A stretch of 64,000 nucleotides of DNA from Gluconobacter cadivus (GTDB taxonomy: Bacteria > Pseudomonadota > Alphaproteobacteria > Acetobacterales > Acetobacteraceae): contig NZ_JABCQI010000003.1 in NCBI RefSeq assembly GCF_015244745.1, forward strand, positions 219,935 through 283,934, written 5' to 3'. Made by a program: the position numbers and the translations under genes. Under the pieces are notes generated by a model that was given only the letters and a program-made list of their open reading frames with translations, had not been told where the DNA came from and made no database searches. This document shows, piece by piece, positions 1 through 8,289 of the stretch. The first letter of the stretch is position 1. Each line of letters begins with the position of its first letter.

Positions 1-290
1 TCCCGGCGCTGATTGCCTGCACACGGATGCCCATTCTCAATGCGGTCGGCACATCGCTGGTCGCGGTGGCGGCGCTGGGCGCGAGTACGGCGCTGAGTTA
101 CATGCTCTCGGGCTATGTGGACTGGGTGATGGGTCTGCTGTTCGTGGCGGGGGGCGTCATCGGCAGCTTTCTCGGGACCCGTGCGGCGAAGCGCCTTTCA
201 GGCTCCGGTCCCGCGCTGACGACGTTCTTTGCCTGCGTCATTTTCACGGTTGCGGCGTACATGATCTGGAAGAGCCTCGCTGCATTGTAA
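1..290 (+). CDS. TauE/SafE (TSUP) family permease, C-terminal part
   Basis: The reading frame is already open at the left edge of the window (first full codon at base 3), so only the last 96 or so residues are present. The start of the visible part, P-A-L followed by a short stretch and then AVGTSLVAV, matches the second half-repeat of TSUP permeases, where a Met-Pro motif is followed by an AxGTSL turn. About three hydrophobic segments follow, with the usual short Gly-rich loop (GSFLGTRAAKRLSG) between the last two. TSUP proteins export or import small anions such as sulfite or sulfonates across the inner membrane; the substrate cannot be told here. It ends 6 bases before the stop codon of the convergent membrane-protein gene. 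Confidence 0.8.
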   Translation, partial: PALIACTRMPILNAVGTSLVAVAALGASTALSYMLSGYVDWVMGLLFVAGGVIGSFLGTRAAKRLSGSGPALTTFFACVIFTVAAYMIWKSLAAL

Positions 291-296
291 GGCGTG

Positions 297-647
297 TCAG
301 TCGAGGCCGAAATTCGGAAAAATTGTGAAGCACACCATCGAGAAATAGAACATGACCGCCAGCAGGATGTGACACATATAAAGTGGTGCGATCATGGCGC
401 CGCGCCTGCGGAAAAACGCCATCAAAACACCGAAGGCCGCGATGGCGACAGCGAGCGCCACGTTCAGCATAAGGCGGCTGTCTCCATTGCTGATCGCAAT
501 GACGAGAAAGACGGCGCCCACAATGGCCGATCCGACATGGACGGGCGTGAGGAAGCTGAAAGGGCGCTTGTAGCGGGCCGCGAAAATAGCGAGCCAGACG
601 CCCATGATCACCGTGAGAGTGAAGCACCCCGTCGAAGCATACAGCAT
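297..647 (-). CDS. Small four-helix membrane protein of unknown function
   Basis: The frame is open from a TTG at 776, but the ATG at 647 was chosen because an AGGA lies about 10 bases before it and the first transmembrane segment begins directly after it; the extra N-terminus from the TTG is basic and lacks a ribosome site. The 116-residue product has four hydrophobic stretches (about residues 5-25, 38-56, 62-80 and 88-110), with charged turns RYKRP and FFRRR between them. I do not recognise a family. It is convergent with the TSUP permease and divergent from the XRE-cupin regulator. The longer start cannot be ruled out. Confidence 0.6.
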   Translation of the reverse strand: MLYASTGCFTLTVIMGVWLAIFAARYKRPFSFLTPVHVGSAIVGAVFLVIAISNGDSRLMLNVALAVAIAAFGVLMAFFRRRGAMIAPLYMCHILLAVMFYFSMVCFTIFPNFGLD

Positions 648-846
648 CAGTCGTCCATCCTGTCTCTGCGCAAAATCGCGGAGCCGTGACTGGAGCAGTC
701 GGAAGTCCGCACATGCCGTTCTGGTGGCTTGTTTACTCCAGAACGGTTTTGCGGGCCATATGTTCCGGACGATCAAGTCTTTGCCTGTGCGGGCATATCA
801 CAAACAAATACCACCTACAGGTATAATGATTTTCAAGGTTTCCTTT

Positions 847-881
847 CTGTTTCGATATGACATAATCATGAAACGAAACAG
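847..881. promoter_or_regulatory. Inverted repeat, probable operator of the XRE-cupin gene
   Basis: CTGTTTCG (847-854) and CGAAACAG (874-881) are exact inverted repeats separated by 19 bases, and the spacer holds a -10-like CATAAT (860-865). The repeat sits 20 bases before the ATG of the XRE-cupin regulator. A perfect 8-base dyad spanning a -10 element directly ahead of a regulator gene suggests autorepression. This is inference from position and symmetry. Confidence 0.45.
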
Positions 882-901
882 GAGAGGGGGCATGGGACAG
901 G

Positions 902-1444
902 ATGGATCTGGGAGCGCGCCTGCGGTTTGTCCGGACAGCCAGAAATCTGTCCCAGCGTGAACTGGCCAAGCGGACCGGAGTCACCAATTCCACGATTTCC
1001 CTGATCGAATCCGGGGATATGAACCCCTCCGTCGGGACGCTCAAGCGGGTGCTGGACGGGATTCCCGTAACACTTGGTGAATTTTTCAGCATCGTCCCGG
1101 AAGGGGGAGACAAGATCTTTTACCGCGCGGACGAACTCCTGACCTTCGAGCAGGGAGGCGTCGTGTTCCGGCAGGTGGGTGCGTCCTCATTTGGCAGGAC
1201 GCTTCAGATTTTGCGGGAAAACTATTCGTCCGGCGCTGATACGGGGGCTGCGGTTTATGCCCATGAGGGTGAGGAGGGCGGTTTCATCCTTCACGGGCGT
1301 GTGGAAATTACGGTCGGAGAACGGCAGGAGATCCTTGGGCCGGGGGATGCTTATCATTTTGACAGTCGCCAGCCACACCGGTTTCGATGTCTGAGTTCCG
1401 AAGGCTGTGAGATCATCAGCGCCTGTACGCCACCGACATTCTGA
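902..1444 (+). CDS. XRE-family transcriptional regulator with C-terminal cupin
   Basis: This 180-residue protein has an N-terminal Cro/C1-type helix-turn-helix (about residues 5-58, with LSQRELAKRTGVTNSTIS as the recognition region) and a C-terminal cupin_2 domain (about 105-176). The cupin contains HEGEEGGFILHG and the GPGDAYHFDSRQPHRF strand typical of small-molecule-sensing cupins. The layout is that of the PuuR/SutR group of repressors, which sense a metabolite through the cupin. A purine-rich GAGAGGGGG precedes the ATG. A dyad (847-881) directly upstream is the likely self-operator. The divergent gene is the small membrane protein; the sensed ligand is not predictable from this neighbourhood. 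Confidence 0.85.
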   Translation: MDLGARLRFVRTARNLSQRELAKRTGVTNSTISLIESGDMNPSVGTLKRVLDGIPVTLGEFFSIVPEGGDKIFYRADELLTFEQGGVVFRQVGASSFGRTLQILRENYSSGADTGAAVYAHEGEEGGFILHGRVEITVGERQEILGPGDAYHFDSRQPHRFRCLSSEGCEIISACTPPTF

Positions 1445-1567
1445 GTTTTTTTGCTCTGTTCTTCAAAAGAACGGGAGGGGTGTGGCCGTCTCCCGGTTGC
1501 TGCGTTCTATCGTCTGGTGGGCCTGTCAGACATGTGAGATGGGTGTGCTCAGGGGAGAGCCACGGGC

Positions 1568-1990
1568 ATGCGAGACCGTCCGTATCCTGAACGTTTCAAC
1601 TGGCGGCGTTTCATATCCGGATCTGTGCGGACGGGGCTACGCGTGTTGATGTGCGTGTGCGTTCTGGAGGGGACGGTATGGGGAGAAACCGTCACGCGGA
1701 CACCTGACATCTGCCCGGTTCGCAAAAGCGTTTTGCAGATCGACACGAAGGCACTTGCGGCGGCTGTCGCAGAGTTGGAGCGCAAGACGCGATGCCCGGT
1801 GCTGATGGATGATGCGCTTTTGCAGGACAAAAGCAGCGTGCCCATCCGGGGGCTGTATACACCGCGGGATGCGCTGGTGCGGCTGCTGGGTAATGCGGAA
1901 CTGGACGTGATCGAGACGGTTCAGGGGCTGGCAGTCATGCCGCTGACCTATCGCGAGGCGCATCGCAGGGATCATGCCTCGCATCTGTAA
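1568..1990 (+). CDS. Stand-alone secretin/TonB short N-terminal (STN) domain protein
   Basis: The 140-residue product has a basic N-terminus and a hydrophobic stretch (about 24-38, LRVLMCVCVLEGTVWG) that looks like a signal peptide or anchor, then one STN-like domain (about residues 54-122). It shows the family pattern: a short LAAAVAELERKTRCPV helix, a variable strand, then IRGLYTPRDALVRLLGNAEL. STN domains normally form the periplasmic N-terminus of transducing TonB receptors or secretins and contact an anti-sigma factor or signal partner. Here no barrel, FecR or sigma factor follows: the next gene is petC on the other strand. GGAG about 10 bases before the ATG supports the start. The role is unknown. 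Confidence 0.65.
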   Translation: MRDRPYPERFNWRRFISGSVRTGLRVLMCVCVLEGTVWGETVTRTPDICPVRKSVLQIDTKALAAAVAELERKTRCPVLMDDALLQDKSSVPIRGLYTPRDALVRLLGNAELDVIETVQGLAVMPLTYREAHRRDHASHL

Positions 1991-2002
1991 GTGTTGTTCC
2001 AG

Positions 2003-2710
2003 TTATTGGGGGCGCGATTTCCAGATCCGGCGTTGCAGCACGAAGGTCAGGAGCGCCATCAGGGCGAGGTACGCCAGAGCGTAGAGGCCAATCCGTCTGC
2101 GTTCTGCTGCGTGCGGATGCGCGACGTCGTTGAGAAAGGCCGAAACGTCGGTTGCCATCTGTTGGGTGGTGGCTTTTGTACCGTCCGGGTAGGTCAGCAT
2201 TCCGTCCTGAAGGGGCGGCGGCATGCCGATATGCTTCCATTTCAGCGCAGTGTTGTAATAGCGGCCGTCATCGAGTTTCACGCCTGCAGGTGTGGGGGCA
2301 TAGGACAGGAGGATGCGCCGGATCTGTTCTGCGCCCCCCGGTAATGTCATGGCCAGACGGGAGAGATCTGGCGGAAGCAGTCCGTGATTGGCAAGGCGTC
2401 CTACGGCCTCGTTGGGATAGGGCGAGAGAATGGGATCAGCGGGTGTGGCGGAACGGGTTTTCGGATCGCCATTGTCGTCCGTTCCGTTCGGAATCTGCTG
2501 ATCGGCGGCCCAGCTTCGGATGGCGTCTGGGGACAGTCCGAAGGCGGCCATATCGCCGTAATCGACATGGTCCATGCCGTGGCAGGCGGCGCAGACCTGC
2601 TGGAAGACTATCAGACCACGCTGGGCAGGCGTGCTGGCGCAGGCGGGAAGGGTTGCGAACAGGGGGGGGAGGCTGGCGACAAGTATGAGATTTCGGATCA
2701 GGCGGCTCAT
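2003..2710 (-). CDS. petC: Cytochrome c1 of the bc1 complex
   Basis: The 235-residue haem subunit of ubiquinol:cytochrome c reductase carries electrons from the Rieske centre to a periplasmic cytochrome c. It has a signal sequence ending near residue 26, a haem site CAACH (residues 40-44), and a probable axial Met in IGMPPP (Met163). One C-terminal anchor (about 208-228) is followed by RRIWKSRPQ. The frame is open far upstream, but the ATG at 2710 overlaps the petB stop as ATGA, which fixes the start. It is the last gene of petABC and is convergent with the STN gene. It is compact compared with many alphaproteobacterial cytochromes c1. Confidence 0.93.
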   Translation of the reverse strand: MSRLIRNLILVASLPPLFATLPACASTPAQRGLIVFQQVCAACHGMDHVDYGDMAAFGLSPDAIRSWAADQQIPNGTDDNGDPKTRSATPADPILSPYPNEAVGRLANHGLLPPDLSRLAMTLPGGAEQIRRILLSYAPTPAGVKLDDGRYYNTALKWKHIGMPPPLQDGMLTYPDGTKATTQQMATDVSAFLNDVAHPHAAERRRIGLYALAYLALMALLTFVLQRRIWKSRPQ

Positions 2711-3870
2711 GATGTGATCTCCCGTTCCGAAACGAGCGGCATGACCACCAGAAAATGGATGAACCACCATGCCATCGCCAGACGGCTGACAATCAGCCAT
2801 GTTTCGGTCGGAGGGTGCATCCCCGCGACGCCCAGCAGAATAAACGACAGAAAAGCCAGTGGCAGGGACAGTCGTACCAGTGGGCGGCGTGTGGCCGAAC
2901 GGGTGGGGGAACGGTCCAGTGCAGGCAGGGCGAACAGAACGGCGAGGCTGCCGACCGCAAGGAGCAGTCCGCCAAGGCGGGACGGCACGGCGCGGAGAAT
3001 CGCGTAGAATGGTGCGAAATACCATTCCGGTCGGATATCACGCGGCGTCACGAGTGGATTGGCCTGAACATAATTGTCCGCGAGCGTCAGCAGGTCGGGC
3101 AGGAAAAAGACCAGCCCGGCATAGACCATCAGGAACAGACAGAGCGCGAAGCCGTCCCGGCTGGTGTAATACGGATGGAACGGGAGGGTCTGTTTCGGGC
3201 TGACGGGGTCGATGCCGGAAGGATTGTTCGGCTTGACCACATGCAGGGCCGTAACATGCAGGGCAATGACGGCGACGATCGCAAAGGCCATTGTGAAATG
3301 CAGCACGAACAGGCGGTGCAGGGCCGTATTCCCCAGCGTTTCGCCACCCAGAAGCAGTTCGGAAACCGGCTTGCCGATCAGGGGAATGGTGTGGGCGGCA
3401 TTCAGGACCACCGTGGCGCCCCAGTAGGACATCTGTCCCCAGGGCAGGACATAACCGGCGAAGGCCGTGACCATCACCATCAGCATCAGGCCCAGCCCTG
3501 TTAGCCACAGCAGTTCGCGCGGAGCCTTGTAGGAGCCGTACCAAAGGCTGCGCGCAATATGGATGTAGAGGCAGGCGAACAGCATCGTCACGCCGCCCAT
3601 ATGCAGGCTGCGCAGAAACCAGCCTGAGGGGATCTGCCGGTCTATGGCTTCGACGCTGGCAAAAGCCTGTGTGATGTCAGGGGTGTAGTTGATGGCGAGG
3701 AACAGGCCACTGGCGATCATGATGGCCATCGTGACCATCAGGAAGGCGCCGAAGCTCCACAGGGCATTGAGGTTCCGGGGCATCGGAAAGGCAATGTATT
3801 CGCGGCGCAGGACGCTCATGACGGGCAGGCGGCGTTCAAGCCATCCGGAAGTTTTCTCGGGTGCGGGCAT
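2707..3870 (-). CDS. petB: Cytochrome b of the bc1 complex
   Basis: The 387-residue integral membrane subunit carries both haems b and the two quinone sites. Visible hallmarks are the haem-ligand regions SLHMGG...LYIHIA and LHRLFVLHF...ALHVTALHVV, the YVLPWGQMSYWGA loop of the Qo site and the invariant PEWY motif (in IRPEWYFAPFYAILR). Eight to nine hydrophobic segments are present and the length is a little below the usual 400-430. A GAGGA lies ahead of the ATG, 12 bases after the Rieske stop. The gene overlaps petC by four bases, so the three subunits are translationally coupled. Confidence 0.95.
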   Translation of the reverse strand: MPAPEKTSGWLERRLPVMSVLRREYIAFPMPRNLNALWSFGAFLMVTMAIMIASGLFLAINYTPDITQAFASVEAIDRQIPSGWFLRSLHMGGVTMLFACLYIHIARSLWYGSYKAPRELLWLTGLGLMLMVMVTAFAGYVLPWGQMSYWGATVVLNAAHTIPLIGKPVSELLLGGETLGNTALHRLFVLHFTMAFAIVAVIALHVTALHVVKPNNPSGIDPVSPKQTLPFHPYYTSRDGFALCLFLMVYAGLVFFLPDLLTLADNYVQANPLVTPRDIRPEWYFAPFYAILRAVPSRLGGLLLAVGSLAVLFALPALDRSPTRSATRRPLVRLSLPLAFLSFILLGVAGMHPPTETWLIVSRLAMAWWFIHFLVVMPLVSEREITS

Positions 3871-3882
3871 GGGGGCCGGTCC

Positions 3883-4515
3883 TCAGATCTGCTGGATGTC
3901 GGACATGCTGAAGCCCGGATCGCCCGCGCTGTGGCCGATGCGGATTTTCGTGTCGGAGAGGAACGTCACCGGCGGGACCGGCAGATTGTACGGCGCGGGC
4001 GCGCGCTGTGCGACGCGGCCTGCGGCATCGAAATGCGAGCCGTGACAGGGGCAGGAATACCCGCCTTCTGCCTCTGGCGCAGAGCCGGGTTTCTCGAAAG
4101 ACGGGACACAGCCCAGATGGGTGCAGATTCCGACCAGTACCCCGTAATCGGGGCGGACCGAGCGGTGCCAGTTCGTGGCGTCTTTCGGCTGCTGGGGCAT
4201 TTTCGAGTTCGCGTCGCGCAGGGTGGCGATGTGTGCGGGGGTCTGGAGGGCGGCCAGCATCTGTGGTGTGCGGCGCTGGATGAAAATGGGCCAGTCCTGC
4301 CATTGCACGGTCATGTCCTGTCCGGGCGCAAGGGAAGACAGATCGACCTCCAGCGTCTTGTCGGACAGCGTCGTGGCGGAGGGGTTTTTCAGGCTGTTGA
4401 GAAAAGGGACGGCAAGGGCGCAGGCCCCTGCGCAGCCCAGTGTGACGGTTGCGGTCGTCAGCAGGTCGCGCCGTTTCGTGCCGCCCGGGGAAGGGGACGT
4501 CTCGCTCTGGGTCAT
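3883..4515 (-). CDS. petA: Rieske iron-sulfur subunit of the bc1 complex
   Basis: This 210-residue protein takes the first electron from ubiquinol at the Qo site. After a basic N-terminus with a KRRDLLTT twin-arginine-like motif (residues 14-21) comes a single membrane anchor (about 22-40) and then the soluble head. Both cluster boxes are intact: CTHLGC (131-136) and CPCHGSH (155-161), giving Cys131/His133 and Cys155/His158 as ligands with Cys136-Cys157 as the expected disulfide. AGAGG lies 7 bases before the ATG. It heads petABC and is divergent from the cytochrome c gene at 4692 across a 176-base gap that must hold both promoters. Confidence 0.95.
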   Translation of the reverse strand: MTQSETSPSPGGTKRRDLLTTATVTLGCAGACALAVPFLNSLKNPSATTLSDKTLEVDLSSLAPGQDMTVQWQDWPIFIQRRTPQMLAALQTPAHIATLRDANSKMPQQPKDATNWHRSVRPDYGVLVGICTHLGCVPSFEKPGSAPEAEGGYSCPCHGSHFDAAGRVAQRAPAPYNLPVPPVTFLSDTKIRIGHSAGDPGFSMSDIQQI

Positions 4516-4691
4516 GCGGAACCTCTGTCGACTGTGCCGGAGTTCCGGCAGGAAAGATGCGCGCAGGATAGGCGGATTTGCGCTTTCGAGAAAGACACGC
4601 TGCCGCGCCGGGAGCGGTAGCTTTCAGACGAAGCGGGGGGTAGTGTGTTTCAAACTGCTACGACAACGCATATGCCGGAGGGCTTCGGGCC

Positions 4692-5165
4692 ATGATGATG
4701 AGACACGGGTTCAGGATCATGCTGGCGGGGCTTCTTGGCATGGGACCGTTGGTGGCGTCTGCGGCGATGGCGGCGGATGGTGCGGCGCTCTACGCGGGAA
4801 AATGCGCGATGTGTCACGGCCCTGTGGGCGCAGGGCGGCTCGGCACTTTTCCGGCCCTTGCGGGGCGGGTTGGTGCCATCGCTTCTTCACCCGAGGGGAA
4901 GGCATATCTTGCGGCGGTTCTGGTGAACGGGCTGCATGGGCCGATTCTTGTGGAAGGGCAGTCCTACAAGGGATTTATGCCGTCGTTTAAGGCGCTCTCC
5001 GATGACGATATTGCCGCTGTTCTGAGCTATGCAGCGACGCTGGGAGGCGGATCGTCGTCCGGGATTTCCGCTCAGGAGGTCGCATCCGTCCGATCGGTCC
5101 CGATGGATGCAGCGGCAGTTCAGGCCAAAAGAACGGCGCTTCAGGCGAGTCACGTTATTCCCTGA
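4692..5165 (+). CDS. Small periplasmic c-type cytochrome
   Basis: The 157-residue precursor has a signal peptide (cleavage likely after AMA, about residue 27) and one class I haem site CAMCH (38-42), with Met96 in GFMPSF as the likely sixth ligand. The C-terminal 40 residues form an Ala/Ser-rich extension. It is transcribed divergently from petABC, which makes it the natural electron acceptor of the bc1 complex; acetic acid bacteria are known to have a soluble cytochrome c of this kind. GGAGG about 10 bases upstream supports the first of three consecutive Met codons. Its terminal acceptor is not in the window. Confidence 0.85.
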   Translation: MMMRHGFRIMLAGLLGMGPLVASAAMAADGAALYAGKCAMCHGPVGAGRLGTFPALAGRVGAIASSPEGKAYLAAVLVNGLHGPILVEGQSYKGFMPSFKALSDDDIAAVLSYAATLGGGSSSGISAQEVASVRSVPMDAAAVQAKRTALQASHVIP

Positions 5166-5181
5166 TGGAAAATGGACATCT

Positions 5182-5208
5182 TTTGATATCAAATAAACGC
5201 AATTGCGT
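5182..5208. promoter_or_regulatory. Two adjacent perfect 12-bp palindromes, probable TetR operators
   Basis: TTTGATATCAAA (5182-5193) and ACGCAATTGCGT (5197-5208) are both perfect 12-base palindromes separated by only TAA. They lie in the gap between the cytochrome c gene and the TetR-family gene, about 90 bases before the TetR ATG. Perfect dyads of this size ahead of a TetR gene are typical operators. The two differ in sequence, so they may bind different proteins. Confidence 0.5.
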
Positions 5209-5294
5209 GTTGTAACGAAGCGTCTATCTCTGACTAGCTGCGTTAACTCAAAAGATGATGTCGACCGATCAGATGGTCAGGAAGGGAAATACTC

Positions 5295-5948
5295 ATGTCG
5301 CAGACCGCAGTGACGCATACTTTACCGCTAAAGCCTGTTCATGTTCCCGTCCGGGACCGTGCGTTGATCCGTGCGCCGGGACGGCCGATCAATCTCGGGC
5401 TGAAAGACAATATCCTCGCGGCGATCGCGCAGGTTCTGGCGGAGGAAGGCTATCAGGGCCTCACCATCAGTCGCGTGGCCAAGGCCGCCGGGGTTTCAAC
5501 CGCTACGGTCTATCGTCGCTGGCCCACGAAACAGGCGATGTTCTTCGATGCAATTCGTCTGTGGCGCGATGATCTGACGCCGCAGATCGATACGGGGAGC
5601 TTTGCCGGGGACGTGGACGAGCTGATTGCCGCGCGCATCCGCTTCCTCGCTACCCCGCTGGGCCGGACTTACGGAACCCTGCTGGGCGAGGCTGTGCATG
5701 ATCCGGAGTTCGGTCAGGTTCTGTGGGAAGTCAGCGTCGTGCCGGCGCGTGCGCAGATGGCATTGTTTCTTGAGCGCGCAAGCAAGCGGGGCGAAAAGGT
5801 TTTCTGCCAGCATGCCGATACGGTGCTGGACATGCTCCTCAGCACGATCCATTTCCGCGCTATGAACATGCTGGGGCGGGAGCCCATGGACGCGCAGAGC
5901 AATCTGCGGGAAATCCAGTCGCTCGCGCGGTGTCTGATTTCCTGCTGA
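5295..5948 (+). CDS. TetR/AcrR-family transcriptional regulator
   Basis: The 217-residue protein has a TetR_N DNA-binding domain at about residues 35-80, with VAKAAGVSTATVYRRWPTKQ as helix-turn-helix and the typical tyrosine-tryptophan end. The C-terminal region (about 95-210) is a helical ligand and dimer domain that I cannot assign to a ligand. The N-terminal 30 residues, rich in Pro and Val, are longer than usual. GGAAGGGAAA precedes the ATG. It is convergent with the TBDR gene ending at 5965 and lies behind two perfect palindromes, so self-control is likely; control of the TBDR is possible but the TBDR promoter is 3 kb away. Confidence 0.88.
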   Translation: MSQTAVTHTLPLKPVHVPVRDRALIRAPGRPINLGLKDNILAAIAQVLAEEGYQGLTISRVAKAAGVSTATVYRRWPTKQAMFFDAIRLWRDDLTPQIDTGSFAGDVDELIAARIRFLATPLGRTYGTLLGEAVHDPEFGQVLWEVSVVPARAQMALFLERASKRGEKVFCQHADTVLDMLLSTIHFRAMNMLGREPMDAQSNLREIQSLARCLISC

Positions 5949-5964
5949 GAGGGCAGGCGCCTTA

Positions 5965-8289
5965 TCAGAAGCCGTATGAGATCCGGCCGCCGATAAAGCG
6001 CGGCGGGCCGGGGATGTAGAAATAGGTCGTCGTCGCCATGCCGCCGCTTTCGAAAAAGCTGCGGTTGAGCAGGTTGGAGGCGTAAATCGTGGCCTCCCAC
6101 TTCCCGGAAGAGGGGCGCAGGGTCGCATGGGCGCCGAGCAGAAAATACGGTGGCAGGCGATAGAAGCCGGTGCCGCCGACCGCGATGGCCTGACTGCCGC
6201 GATAGGACCAGTCCGGCCCGACATCGAGCCCGAGCGCCGATGTCAGAGGCTGCCGCCATTCCGCCTGACCGTTCAGGGTCAGCTTGGGCTGGCCGTTATC
6301 CACGCCTGCAAAGTTGCTGTTCACGGCCCGCCAAACGCCCGTTTTGGCGTAGGCCGCATTCGTGGCGGCGCGGTTGACGTTCAGGAAGTCCTGATAATTG
6401 CCACGCTGCCAGCCAATGTTCTGCGTCACGAAGACATGGCGTATGGGGTGAAATTCGACCGTGCCTTCGAAACCCCAGCTTTCGGATTTCGGGACATTCG
6501 TGATTTCGCTGAGTGGGCCGTAATTCGGGATCAGGACCGTGCCGACAACCTGCTGGCCGTGGAAGTCGTTATAGAACGCCGCACCATTCAGACGCAGGAC
6601 ATTGGGGATCGGATCGCTTTTGAACCCGAATTCGTAGGTCAGAACCGTCTCGGGGCCGAACGGATCAAGCTGGGCCTGGATCTGGGTGTTGTTGGCGCTG
6701 AAACCGCCGGGTTTGAAGCCCTTGCTCATCTTGTAATAGACGAGCGTGGTTTTTGTCGCCTGCCATGAGACGCCGACCTGTCCGGCGAACTGGGCCGCAG
6801 CCGTGCTCTCGCCATGGAAAGCCGTCGTCTTTCCGCCGAAAATTTCAGACGTCAGGCCTGGCAGGCTGCGGTCGTCGATTTCGTGCAGCAGGCCCGCAAA
6901 CAGCGTGACATTATGAGGCAGGCGATAGCTGACATGGCCAAATTCGGACGTGCTTTCCTGATTCATGGAAAAGGACGTCGCCATCATGTAACCGCGGGCC
7001 GCATAGTCGGTATAATCGAAGAAAAAGCGCTGTTTCATTCGGCTGCGCTGATAGAACGCGCCCACGACCCATTGCAGGCGGCTGTCGGGGTTGCTGGAGC
7101 CCAGACGCAGTTCCTGCGTGAAGGCGTTGGCACTGATGGTGCGGTAGGTGTCGGCTTCGGCCCGTGATGTGCCGTCCTGATCGGTGTATTCGCCCTGTCG
7201 TCCGGTTTCGAAGGCTGTGACGGATGTGAGTTTCGCAACTCCGAAATCATGGTCCATATGCAGGTCCCAGCCCCAGAACTGGTTGTGTTCGCTGGGTTTG
7301 AGACCTTCCGGGCGTCCGATCAGGTTTGCGAATTGCGGCCGCATCGACCATTCGGCCTGTTGCTGGCCAAGATGCGGCAGCGCGGCCGAGCCGATCAGGC
7401 GATGGACGGCCTGACTGGTGACGACCTGACTGTTGTCCTGCACGAAATGCCCGGATAGCAGGATCGTGGTGCGGTTGTCGTCTGAATGCCAGCGCAGCTT
7501 TCCACGCAGGGCGTAGGAGTCTGCGTCGCCCAGATGCGCGCCGTTCTGCGGATCGGTCTGCCAGCCACCACCCTGCCGGATCTGTCCGGCCAGACGGAAA
7601 TCGAGCCCCTTGGCGATCGGGCCTGAAATATAGGCCTCGCTCCGGCTTCGGGCGTAAGACGCGATGTCCTGACTGGCGCCGTAGTGCCATGTGCTGGTTG
7701 GATCGGCGGTACGGAAGCGGATTTCACCGCCGGTATCGGACTGGCCATGCGTGGTCCCGACCGGGCCCGGAGCAACCGTGACGTCCGCCAGATCGAACAT
7801 CAGCCCGCTCGACAGCGTCGAGAACGCGAACGGCACGTCATCGAAATAGGTCATGACGGTAGGAATATTGTTCTGGGTGAAGTCGTTGAAGCCGACCCCA
7901 CGCAGATAGAAATTGTTGGAGGCCGTGCCGTTGACCGACTGGATTGTCAGGTTGGGGGCCACGCGCTCCAGACCGCGCAGGGTGACGACGCCGCGCTGGA
8001 TCAGGCGTTCTGCGCTCAGGCGGGTGTCGGCATCGGGGAGATGCTGTGCTGCAACGAAGGCGAAATCCGTGCGGCGCGCGGTGACGGCGATCGTTTCGGT
8101 ATTACGGGCCTGAACGGATTGTGGAGTGGTTTTGCGCGGGGCTGGCTTTGCCCCTGACGGATGGGCATTCGCGTGATGGGGGGCTCCGGTTTTTCCGTGC
8201 AGCGGCTTCGCTTTCTCCGTCGGGGCGGCGAGAGCGAGGGACGGGCCGAGGAGGCTGGCGCTCAGGAGAAGGGCCTTGCGAAGCGTCAT
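5965..8289 (-). CDS. TonB-dependent outer-membrane receptor with His-rich N-terminal linker
   Basis: The 774-residue protein has a signal peptide (cleavage likely after LALA, about residue 21), then a His/Pro/Lys-rich linker (residues 22-60, with HGKTGAPHHANAHP). A TonB-box-like ETIAVTARR comes next, followed by a plug domain (about 80-190) and a 22-strand barrel ending in a terminal aromatic (Tyr-Gly-Phe). In the plug, NFYLRGVGFNDF and the VTVAPGPVGTTHGQSDTGGEIRFRT strands are typical. The plug and barrel resemble the large IroE/Pec-type group with unknown substrates. The histidine-rich linker could bind metal, but this is inference. It is divergent from the next receptor gene over a 236-base gap. 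Confidence 0.85.
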   Translation of the reverse strand: MTLRKALLLSASLLGPSLALAAPTEKAKPLHGKTGAPHHANAHPSGAKPAPRKTTPQSVQARNTETIAVTARRTDFAFVAAQHLPDADTRLSAERLIQRGVVTLRGLERVAPNLTIQSVNGTASNNFYLRGVGFNDFTQNNIPTVMTYFDDVPFAFSTLSSGLMFDLADVTVAPGPVGTTHGQSDTGGEIRFRTADPTSTWHYGASQDIASYARSRSEAYISGPIAKGLDFRLAGQIRQGGGWQTDPQNGAHLGDADSYALRGKLRWHSDDNRTTILLSGHFVQDNSQVVTSQAVHRLIGSAALPHLGQQQAEWSMRPQFANLIGRPEGLKPSEHNQFWGWDLHMDHDFGVAKLTSVTAFETGRQGEYTDQDGTSRAEADTYRTISANAFTQELRLGSSNPDSRLQWVVGAFYQRSRMKQRFFFDYTDYAARGYMMATSFSMNQESTSEFGHVSYRLPHNVTLFAGLLHEIDDRSLPGLTSEIFGGKTTAFHGESTAAAQFAGQVGVSWQATKTTLVYYKMSKGFKPGGFSANNTQIQAQLDPFGPETVLTYEFGFKSDPIPNVLRLNGAAFYNDFHGQQVVGTVLIPNYGPLSEITNVPKSESWGFEGTVEFHPIRHVFVTQNIGWQRGNYQDFLNVNRAATNAAYAKTGVWRAVNSNFAGVDNGQPKLTLNGQAEWRQPLTSALGLDVGPDWSYRGSQAIAVGGTGFYRLPPYFLLGAHATLRPSSGKWEATIYASNLLNRSFFESGGMATTTYFYIPGPPRFIGGRISYGF

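Noticed and set aside
2711..3025. N-terminal extension of the cytochrome c1 frame
   Set aside because: The extension runs through petB in another frame, and the ATGA overlap at 2710 gives the correct signal peptide.
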